This document shows, one piece after another, positions 12,254-21,900 of a stretch of 64,000 bases of DNA. Numbering within the stretch: position 1 is the first letter of the stretch; each line of letters starts with the position of its first letter. Source of the stretch: Alligator mississippiensis (taxonomy: Eukaryota > Chordata > Crocodylia > Alligatoridae). The notes below the pieces were generated by a model. That model made no database searches. It was given only the letters and a program-made list of their open reading frames with translations, and was not told the DNA's origin. The position numbers and the translations under genes are program-made. The stretch covers positions 54,454,491 through 54,518,490 of the forward strand of contig NC_081829.1 of assembly GCF_030867095.1 (NCBI RefSeq), read 5' to 3'.

Positions 12254-12261
12254 TTACGTAA
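12254..12261. promoter_or_regulatory. D-box (PAR bZIP / NFIL3 type)
   Basis: TTACGTAA, a perfect palindromic match to the TTAYGTAA consensus of DBP/HLF/TEF and NFIL3, 279 bp upstream of the ATG inside the CpG island. That it is bound is inference. Confidence 0.55.
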
Positions 12262-12311
12262 CCCTGCGCCCGGCCGCGCCCCCTTTCCAGGCCAGCGGCG
12301 AAGACGTGGGT

Positions 12312-12317
12312 CACGTG
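12312..12317. promoter_or_regulatory. E-box 1, CACGTG
   Basis: GGTCACGTGCG, the first of four CACGTG palindromes upstream of SIRT1. The family of binders includes USF, MYC/MAX, CLOCK:BMAL1, TFEB and ChREBP partners. Confidence 0.6.
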
Positions 12318-12338
12318 CGCGAGCCCAGCGGTTAGAGG

Positions 12339-12348
12339 GTCACGTGAC
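12339..12348. promoter_or_regulatory. E-box 2, palindromic GTCACGTGAC (CLEAR-like)
   Basis: GTCACGTGAC is a fully palindromic 10-mer identical to the core of the CLEAR/TFEB consensus and a high-affinity USF site. It is the best formed of the four E-boxes. Confidence 0.65.
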
Positions 12349-12372
12349 AGCGGCAGCGCGCCCCCCCCCCTC

Positions 12373-12378
12373 CACGTG
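12373..12378. promoter_or_regulatory. E-box 3, CACGTG
   Basis: CCACGTGACCC, directly after a run of C. Same core as the neighbouring sites, 32 bp from E-box 2. Confidence 0.6.
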
Positions 12379-12438
12379 ACCCGGTTTGTTGTTGTTGCGG
12401 CCTCTGCTGGCGGGTGCCCGCGTGGGCGGCGGCCGGGT

Positions 12439-12444
12439 CACGTG
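12439..12444. promoter_or_regulatory. E-box 4, CACGTG
   Basis: GGGTCACGTGCCGG, the E-box nearest to the start codon (96 bp upstream). It may lie at or just upstream of the transcription start. Confidence 0.6.
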
Positions 12445-12449
12445 CCGGG

Positions 12450-12539
12450 TTTAAATCTCTCCCTGGGGTGGGGGCTGCAGCGGAGGCGCCGCTGCGCGCT
12501 GGTCCGGGCGGGGGAGGCGGCGGTTGCTGCTGCTCCAAG
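12450..12539 (+). other. SIRT1: SIRT1 5' UTR (approximate)
   Basis: GC-rich leader directly upstream of the start codon. A TTTAAAT stretch at about 12450-12456 is the only TATA-like sequence near it. The transcription start cannot be placed from sequence, and a CpG-island promoter usually has several. Confidence 0.4.
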
Positions 12540-12546
12540 ATGGCGG
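12536..12546 (+). promoter_or_regulatory. YY1-type motif overlapping the start codon
   Basis: CAAGATGGCGG spans the ATG and matches the YY1 consensus AAGATGGCGGC. Many vertebrate CpG-island genes carry this motif at the start of translation, where it acts as a downstream promoter site. Occupancy is inferred. Confidence 0.5.
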
Positions 12547-12954
12547 ACGAGGAGTCTCTGGTCGTTCAGCCCCGCTGCGGCCCCTGCGCTGCGGCGGATG
12601 GTGCCGAGCCCGCTGCCAAGCGCCAGCGCCGGGACTCAGAGGATGACTGCGGCGGGTGGGGCGCGGCGGCCACGCTGCGCCCGGGGCGCGGGGTCGGGCC
12701 GGCGATGGAGCGGCCGGGGGAGGCGGCCCACGCCGAGAGGGGCGAGGCGGCAGCGGGCTGGAGCGGCGCGGACAATGGGGCCGGGCTGCGTGGCCTGCCC
12801 CGGGCGGAGCCGCCGCAGTCGCCGCAGCAGCAGCAGCTGGGCCGGGGGGAGGGGGCGGAGGCGGCGCCCGACGGAGACGCGGCGGAGCTGGCCATTGGCT
12901 GTAGACGGGCGCAGTGTTCAAACGGGAAGGCCGAGGCGCCGGCCCCGCATCCCG
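12540..12954 (+). CDS. SIRT1: SIRT1 coding exon 1 (N-terminal region)
   Basis: This exon encodes residues 1-138 plus one base. The ATG at 12540 lies in a strong Kozak context (A at -3, G at +4) and gives [10 protein letters not shown], matching the MADE start of other SIRT1 proteins. The reading frame is open upstream to about 12414 but has no ATG there. NLS-like [10 protein letters not shown] is at residues 27-36. [15 protein letters not shown] aligns with human DNGPGLQGPSREPP, and AIGCR at 118-122 aligns with human AIGYR, where I recall human exon 1 ending. Here a good donor (CCCG|GTGAGG, GT at 12955) lies 48 nt further on, adding 16 codons. The phase-1 end joins exon 2 to rebuild the Asp of DNLLF. 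The human acidic run before AIGYR is not visible. Exon 1 is the least certain part of the model because nothing but the donor fixes its end. Confidence 0.88.
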
Positions 12955-15900
12955 GTGAGGACCGACCCCCCCCCCCGGACCGGAGAGCGGAGGGACCCTG
13001 GGCCGCGCCCCTTCGTGCGCCCGCGGCCTCCCCGCGTCAGCCGCACGCCCCCGCCACGCCCCCGCGCCTCTGGGTGCAGCGGGGGGGAGCCGCGGGCCCC
13101 CTCGGGCTTGGGCCGAGCCTCTGCCCTGCACCCCTGCTCTGCTCCTAGCGGCTTCATGCCCGCGAGCTGCTCTGTCCCTTGGCGCCCATCCTGCTACTAA
13201 GGGCGCCAGGGCACATCTGTCCGCAGCCGCCGGGGCTGGAAGCCCGACATGCGCCTTTATGTTTACATTCGCATCCGCTCCCTTTTCTCCCTTTCCTTTC
13301 AGCCCTCCAGGTGCTGACAGTGGCAGGCCGCCCTTTGGGGGCTGCCAGCCCCCAGGGATTGGAGGTGAAAGATGACGCTTTCAGCCTAGGGCTGTTCAGC
13401 AAAGGGTGAGGCACTCACCTACTGCTGCTCGGAAGGGAACAGAGTGAAATCAAACTTGTCCACCTTTGAGAAATAGCTACAGCTTGCTGGGTTGGGCTGT
13501 GTCAGTGCTCTGTATTCCTGATTTACTAACTTCAGCCAACCTCTGCTTTCACAGTCCCCTTGGCTGGCCTTCTGTGAGCAAGCAGCCTGACAATTTTTGT
13601 AGTAAACATGTTTCTCTACAGTTATTAAACATTTTAAAAAGCTGCTCTTCTGGTCTACTTCTGCCCTTCTAAGTTCCTGTGTATGGCTGTTCATCTTTGT
13701 GTTTTGTTTCTTGGAAACCTTCCTATAAGGGACATGATCCACTAAGCAGCTGCCTTGCCAATATTTTGTGTAGTTGGCTACCCTGGGCATGAAAACTAAA
13801 CTATAACTATTAGTTTCTGAAAGGATCTTGGCAGGCCCAACTTGAGGTGAACTACTGGGGCAGTACCAGTTTGTAGGTAGTTTCCTTTGTACTTCTAAAA
13901 CAAATGGTGTCTTTGCCTAGACAGGAGGCCCTTAAGAACTGAATTTACATATTTTTAGTAAATCAACACTAAATCTTTCACAAGCAATTTTTGCCCTGGG
14001 ACATGCTTAAATCTTAAATTTTCACTTTTGCTTATGTACTATAGTGCTTTTAATGGCCTGCACTGATAAGAAAGAGCAGAGGTTGAATACCTTGGAGCAG
14101 GATTATCAATCCAAAATGTTATTAGAAGAGAACAATGTAGAATTGGTTCTTTCATAAATGCTTTGTACTGAATCCTTTTTGCCCAAGCTACTCTTATCCT
14201 AGATGTATACCTTTTAAATTTGTGATTGGTTCCGCCTAGGAGAAGTCTCCTTGTTGATTTATCGGTCTTGGGATATTGCTTATAGTTGAAAGATTTCTGA
14301 AACTTGCAGAAAGTATAATTGTTAAACAGTCGCATCAACTAGTTTGTTTCTAGTCTATTTTGGTCAATATAAGAATGATAGTTGTGGGTCTAAATAGTCC
14401 TTATGGAGACACTTGTGTACATGATAAACTATATGCCCATGCATTGAAATCATGCAAAAAAACAACTGGAGGGATATTTTTTATTAGACTAGCTGCACAG
14501 CTGGGAGAGATGATAGATGTTAGACCTGAAGATGGGCACTTTGTGCCATACAGCTAGTTTGATAAAAGGTAACACCAAAAATCTTGTTGCTTGCATATTT
14601 CCTGGACCATCAGAGCTACAACAACACTACAACAAAACTGCATGAACTAATATGTGTCTCTTTCTCTCTCTGAGATGTGTACTTTGATTTAGGTATAACT
14701 ATTGGAATGGGAGCAAAAACTGTCCAAACCAGTGAATAAAGTAACAGCAAGAAAGTGTACCAAAATAACACTCACATGCACTTAAAATGTTGTAGACTGG
14801 AATTTGAAATTTTGTCCATCCTCCTTTTTCCTGGTCCATAACAGTGTTTTTAAAGGGGAGAGGACTATTACCTTGTATAACAGGCACTTGATATTTTCTG
14901 CTTTTCATTTGTAATCATAAGACTTGAGATATATCTAGCTTTAAGTATTCTGATCTTATACAGTCAAGAGATAAGCAAGTCTCAACAGATTTTGGTATGG
15001 AGGATTTTTTTGATAAACTGTTCCCTCCCCTCTTTTTTCTTAAGGAAAAAGGTGGGTATTTTGTGGCCATTAGTGTGTGTTCAATTCAGAAATATCAAAT
15101 GTCAGCTCTGTCTGATTTTGTTGGGCATCTAAAACATTTGAGAAGCCTTGTGTAGAAAAGGCAGTTTGCATGGTGTGACCAGTTAAATTGTTCAAATTCA
15201 AATTTGAACTTCATTAGTCTAAAATGCATTGAAAGCCATGTCCTTTATCTTTGCTGAAATTCTTTGCTAAGTTGTTCCTACATCATAAGGCCTGTGTCAA
15301 TAAAGAACTAATATAACAATATTGGGTCCAAAAGAGTGGAAGTTGAGCAACTGATATGCAAGTTGTGAAAAGTAAAGGATTTTTAATCATGCTGTCCTAA
15401 AGCTTCTTGAAGGTTATGGATTATTTATACCTACGTAATTTAAATTACTACAATTTTATTAGAAAGGCTATTAGATTCAACAAACCTATTCAAACAGCTG
15501 AAGAAAAAGATTAACAAAATATATCCTAGGGAAGAGGAGTTAACTTGTAGTTTAAAAGGAGATGAAGTAGAAATTGTTCCTCAATATTCCTACCTTTCTT
15601 AAATCAATACTTGTTTGTAATTTTTTGTTTCTTTAAAAAAAAAAAAATCCTTTGCAGGTCATTTTAAAGCATATAGCGAGCTTTCTGTGTAGAAATGAAC
15701 CATTTGACTCTGATGGTACTATTTTGTTATGCTGTCTTACAGACAACCTCCTTTTTAGTGATGAGGTCATAGCCAATGGTTTCCATTCTTGTGATAGTGA
15801 TGAAGATGACAGAGCCTCGCATGCAAGTTCTAGTGACTGGACTCCAAGACCACGGATAGGTACAAATTTATACAATATATCGCTTCCCAGGTTCTTTGTT

Positions 15901-18900
15901 AGCCTTTTAAATTATTACTGAATGTGATTTTTTTTTTTTTTTTTTTTTTTACAGTGATTGCAAAATTCTGCCAAGTTACCTTTTTTTCTTTTCAGCAGTT
16001 TGCAGCTCTGGGCAGCATACCATACCATATCTAGCTACTTAAAAGTACAGCTCTTTAAAAAATATTTATTGTAATTCTTAATATCTTTAAGGCAACAAAA
16101 TACTACCAAAAATATCAAACTTATGTATCATGTCATCGGGTTTTGTACCTAAAATGCTACATGCTTACATCCGGGTTTGCACCTCTTGAAATGAGGTTGC
16201 AATTAGAAAAGTGTCATTAGTGTTAAGTCAGGGCAAACGGTGGCATTTGAACTATGGCATTAAAAGATCAAAACAGGTTGGAATTCAATTGTTTTTTCTC
16301 TACCAATAGTACCTAGCAGTCCCATCTATATATACCAGGGCTCTCTTGTGCTATGCTCTGTATGCACACACACAGTTTTTGGTTTACTTCTTAATGAATG
16401 TGTATTCTATATTGTAGGACTGTGTGAAATTTCGCCAGCTGTTTTGATTTGACGCTGTTTCGACTCGTTTCAAGCTTGAAACAGCGATATCAAAACAAAG
16501 GGCTTCAAAACAGCCTTGACGCAAAACAAGGCTAGTCGAAACATTTTGAAAATTTTGAAACATTTCAAAGCAGCCAGGTGGTGGGAGATAGGGCTGCTGG
16601 GAGTGCAGCCCTGGTTCTCCCCCATGTGGCTGAGCCAGGAGTGCAGCCCTGGCTTGCCCTGCCTCCCGTGGCCGGGCTGCAGGAAGCCAATCACAGTGCA
16701 GGGGAAGGGAATTGAGCCCCTGAACTGAGCCTGGGCTCAGTTCCCCTCCCCAGCGCTGCGATCAGACTGGGGAAAGAAACAGCCTAGCTGAGCTGAGTTC
16801 CCTTCCCCAGCGCTACGATTGGGCTGGGGAAAGGAATTCAACTGGGCTCCTTTCCCCAGCCCAATTGTAGCAGTGGGGAGGGGAACTGAGAGATCTGGCT
16901 CAGTTCCCTTCCCCAGCTCCCCAGTCCCAGGAGGCAGCACCCAGCTTCCCTCCATCATCTGGCAGGCAGATCAAGGGCCCACAGCCCTGGGAGGACTGGC
17001 ACAGCCCCCGCAGCCCTCCCGGGATTGCGGGCCCCCATCTGCCTGCCAGGTGAGAGGCTGTTTCGAGTGAATGGGCGAAACTTCAAAACAGCATCACTGT
17101 TTTGATGAAGTGAAACAGAACAGCGGTTTCGAATCTAAATGAAATTCGATACGAAACACTGTTCCATCGAAACCTTGAAACTCAAGTCAAAACAGGTTGG
17201 ACAGGTGGGACAAGTGGGCAGAAAACAATAGAATGCAATTTAACAAGGAGAAATGCAAAGTGCTGCACCTAGGGAGGAAAAATGTCCAGCACACCTACTG
17301 CTTAGGAAATTACCTGCTCGGCAGCACGCAAGTTGAAAGGGATCTCGGAGTCCTATTGGACTACAAGATGAACATGAGTCGTCAATGTGACGAAGTCATC
17401 AGCAAAGCTAACTGCACTTTATCGTGCATCAGCAGATGCATGACAAACAGAACCAAGGAGGTGATACTTCCCCTCATTGGGCACTGGTCAGACCGCAGTT
17501 GGAATACTGCATCCAGTTTTGGGCACCACACTTCAAGAGGGATGTGGATAACGAGAGGGTCCAGAGAAGTGCCACTCATATGGTTAAGGGCTTGCAGGCC
17601 AAGCCCTATGAGGAGAGACTAGGGCACCTGGACCTCTTCAGCCTCTGCAAGAGAAGGTTGAGAGGTGACCTTGTGGCTGCCTATAAATTAATCATGGGGG
17701 CGCAGAAGGGAATTGGTGAGGCTCTACTCACCAAGGTGCCCCTGGGGGTTACAAGAAATAATGGCCATAAGCTAGCAGAGAGCAGATTTAGACTGGACAT
17801 TAGGAAGAACTTCACAGTTAGTGGCCAAAATCTGGAATGGGCTCCCAAGGGAGGTGGTGCTCTCCCCTACCCTGAGGGTCTTCAAGAGGAGGTTAGATAG
17901 ACATCTGGCTGGGGTCGTCTGAACCCAGCACTCTTTCCTGCCTATGCAGGGGGTCGGGCTCAATGATCTATTGAGGACCCTTCCGAGCCTAACATCTATG
18001 AATCTATAAACTGGAACGGTGCCTACTATTTTGCTATTCTGCCCTGAGTAGGTGAGATCAATAATGGGCTATGCATTTGCAGTGTATGCATCAGTAACAC
18101 AGTTCATCAGTAGGAAGAGACCAAATAGCTGGAAGATATTTTGTTTCATACAAAAATCAAAAAAACTGCAGGGACTTCAGAAGGTCACCTAATCCAACCC
18201 ACTGCTCAGGGTAGGATCACTCCAGTCTAAATCATTTCATTCAAATGTTTGTCTAACCTGCTCTTAAAACTTCTAATGATGGAGATTCCACAGACTCTCC
18301 AGTAGTCTCTTCTAATGCTTATCAACAAGCCTCATACTTAAAAGTTATTCCTAATATCCAACCTACATTTTCCTTGCTGAAGTTTAAGCTCATAATTACC
18401 TGTTTGTCCCTCGCAGCTGCAGAGAATAGCTTTCATAACCACTCTAGTATTTGAAAACTACTATCAAATCCCTCCCAGTCTTCTTTTCTCAGGAACAAAT
18501 AATCTTAGTTCTTCCAAACTTCCTTGTAAATAAAGCTTCCCAGACCTCTAATGATCTTTTCTGCTATCTGTTAGACTCCTTCCAATTTTTCTTCCTTGAA
18601 GTGCAGTGCCCCAGATGGGGCACAGTATGCCAGGTGAGGCCTCACGAGTACTGAATAGAACAGAAAATTCGCTTCCCTTTCTTTGCAAGCAGGATCCCTG
18701 TGAATGCCACCCAGTAAACTATTGGGTATTTTATCTGCTTATTTTATTGCAACAAGATCACAGGGTTGTCTCATTTACCTTGTGACTCACTGTAAACCCC
18801 CTCCCCCCCCCCCCCCCCCCCAAAAAAATGATAATGTATAGTCTTCAGGCATGCTAAGAGCTGGGTTTGTAGGTCAAGGGAAGCCTTACCTTAGGAAATC

Positions 18901-21900
18901 TTTCTGATTTGTCCTTTAGATAAAACAACAAGAATTTCATATTTTAGTGCATAAGTTGTTGTCTTACCGCTAGAACTAATAGTCTGCATAAAAGAGCTGG
19001 GGGGAGGGGGGACAGCTCTTAACTTAGTAAGGTAAAGGAGTTAGAATGAATGAATACATGGAATTGCAAGAACACTTAGCTGAAGTTTTTCTACAGAATT
19101 TTTCTCTGATAAAGAATGTTAAAGCAGGTTCTCATAACCTCTTGTTTTTTTTCTGTACTAGGTCCCTACACTTTTGTTCAACAGCATCTTATGTTAGGCA
19201 CAGACCCAAGGACAATTTTGAAAGATCTGTTACCAGAAACTATTCCTCCACCTGAACTAGATGATATGACACTGTGGCAAATTGTTATAAACATTCTTTC
19301 AGAACCACCAAAAAGGAAAAAACGAAAAGATATTAATACCATTGAGGATGCTGTGAAACTTTTGCAAGAGTGCAAAAAGATTATGGTTTTGACTGGAGCA
19401 GGGGTATGTATGTATAGTTATAATGATAGAGTGCAAATAGATTACTATTTAAGCCCTCTTCAGCAGTTTACAAAGTGCAGATGCACCCATGCAGAGCCAT
19501 GCTTGTATCAGTGGGAGTGCTGTGATGCACTTATATTTTGTAACTTGCAAAATTAGGTCAAATATTGAAAGCAACCAGATACATTTTAATGTAGTAGGAC
19601 TTTGTGTGCCTTATTACAGTAATAAAATTAATTTTGAGATTGTAAAGCATGTGCTAAATAATTTAAAAAACCCACATCCTAATTAGTAAGGTATCCAGAG
19701 ATGGTAAAAATGTTTATTCCTAATCCCCCTTTTTTTTAATATTAATTTCTGTCTGTCTATGTAGTTTTGAAACATATCTAGCAATATCTTCTACTTAATT
19801 TGTTGGCATTATATAATTCTCAGAGGAAAACTCCCATTGACTTCAATGGGACTTAGATTGGACTTCAATAGATTACTGAGAGCAGTTGTGTTCAGCCTTT
19901 TGCAGCCAGTCCACAGACCTGACCCCTTGCAGGATCAGCGCCCAGATCGGGCCCCATATATCCAATCTAGCATGTAGGGATGCTGTTTGGCCCATGTGAC
20001 TCTCCCTGGGTCCGGAAATTTGGCAGCAGGGGCAGTTAGAGAAGCAGTGGCAGTGTTGCTATGTTGCACATAGGAAGCTGGATGGGCTGGATCTGGTTTG
20101 AAGACTGATGTTGAGCACCCCTGACCTGAGAACATTGTATCTGGCTCTTAGTTTGCAACCACAGCAGTTACTGGTGTAGTCACAGCTCTTACACATGTAT
20201 AGCTTTTGTTACAGTGAAGAAGTCAAGGAAATGGTTGCTTGTAAATCACTGCTTCCTCTGGTTGTAAAAGAAAGATGCTGGCTCATTGCCCCTCATAACA
20301 CAGTATGTAAAAAACCAAACAAAAAAAAAAGATGAGCAATTAGAGGCAGACCAGTATGTCCGTAAGAGAAAGAAGTGACCGTTGTGCTGCTGTGACCCAA
20401 TCTTATTTATTCTATAATTGCTATTAAGCACCCCAGTTAAAATAAATAAAGCTACAATAGGGAGATTGGTTATACTTGTTTTAAACAATATCTTAATCTT
20501 AAGTTTGGTGTTCAAAAATAGAAAAATAATAGTAAAAAATGTCTGGTCTGGTAGATATAAAAACAAGAAAAGAATAGCTTTTTTTTAAATCCTCTTTTCA
20601 ACTAGAAGATAATCTAGAAGATTTAATTTACTTTGCCAGACCAAACTTCAAGTGTTTTTAAATGTTGTTGGACATATATTCAAGAAAGATATAAATCAGT
20701 GTCCTGCTATTAAATGGCTCATCTCTGAAATATGGTTTGCACTATAATTTTGTGCTGCAAACAATGTAATTTTTCTCACTATGTCTCTTGCATACTTGTT
20801 AGCAGAGATCTTGGCTTTCTCTGATTTAAAAAAAAAAACAAACAGTCTCTGATTTAAAAAAACTGCAAAATCTGCATTTTCCACTATTCAAATGAAATGC
20901 CACTAATATATCAGTTGAACACACTGATATATATTTACAATCTTCAAGCAGTTTGGAAGCTTACCAGTGCCTCAATTGTTATAACCAAATAAATTCTAAA
21001 TATCTATACATTTTGGTGTTTGATTTCAGGTTTTTTATCATGGAAAATCAAAACTTCCCTTTGCTCCCTTTGCTTACCAGGACGCAGGTTCAGCTGTGGC
21101 TGCTCTTCCACACTGCTTTGTGATGCTGAGCAGCCCTCTTGCCCTGCCCCGGTCATGCTCTTGCCCCTCACTCCCAACCCATAGCCCCCCAGCCCTGTCA
21201 CTGCCTCTCACTCCTGACCCAAACCTCCCCAGCCCTGCCGGTGCCCCTCACTCTATACCTGCTGCCCCTCCCAGCCTTGCTGGCACCCCTCACTCCCAAC
21301 CCACTGCCCCACTTTCCCCAGTCCTGCAGTTTGTGGGAAAGGAGAGAGTGTGGACATAGGCAAGGTGGCAGGGGGCACATGCCCCCCAAGCTTTGTTCCC
21401 ACAGCAGGGTGTGGGACCGCAGTGGGGCTGGACCAGCTCTGGGCAGGAGCCACCTCCACGGCCCAGCAGGCAGGACCCGGGCAGCACCTATGCTGCCATG
21501 ACAAGGCATAGTAGTGGTGCAGAGTTTTGCCCTTCTCTGCTGCCAGGTGGGCAGGAGACACCTCAGCTGAGTATCCATGGCAATGCAGCACACCCTCCCA
21601 CACCAGGTCGTGCATGATGGGCAATGGAGGTAGCTCCTTCCCCCACCCCTCCCTCCAACATGGATTGTGCCCCTTTACCCCCCAGCCCCCATAGAGTTGC
21701 CTGGAGGGAGCTGCATGAGCTGCTCTCCACCACTGCCTGGCTGTTACGTGCATGCATATGCATGTAGCGACCCTTGCCCAATTGCTCCCTGCAGCCCCTT
21801 GCAGGCTGGAACTCTTTTTTTTCCCCTTTAAAGAGGAAATCCATGCATTTTGTTTCCGTTAAAGGAGAAAATCCACATTTTTCCACAGAGAACAGAAAAC

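Larger units (their letters stand above)
11920..13140. promoter_or_regulatory. SIRT1: CpG island and SIRT1 promoter
   Basis: CpG dinucleotides are frequent from about 11920 to 13140, against their near absence in flanking DNA. The island covers the proximal promoter, exon 1 and the start of intron 1, as in other vertebrate SIRT1 genes. GC boxes of the GGGGCGG/CCGCCCC type occur around 12230-12250. No coding sequence of a second gene is visible on the left, so I see no evidence of a bidirectional promoter. Confidence 0.85.
12955..15742 (+). other. SIRT1: SIRT1 intron 1
   Basis: 2788 bp. GC-rich at first, then ordinary. It holds the possible cryptic exon at 13303-13405 and the repeat at 14440-14620. 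No other feature is seen. Confidence 0.85.
15860..19161 (+). other. SIRT1: SIRT1 intron 2
   Basis: 3302 bp, mostly filled by the MITE at 16415-17195 and two CR1 copies. Has a T run at about 15928-15951 and a C run at about 18797-18820. Confidence 0.85.

Noticed and set aside
12414-12539. In-frame N-terminal extension of SIRT1 upstream of 12540
   Set aside because: The frame is open but has no ATG; the start at 12540 has a strong Kozak context and matches the conserved MADE start.
12451-13131. Long minus-strand and alternative-frame open frames across exon 1
   Set aside because: Shadows of GC-rich sequence with proline, arginine and alanine runs; no known protein.
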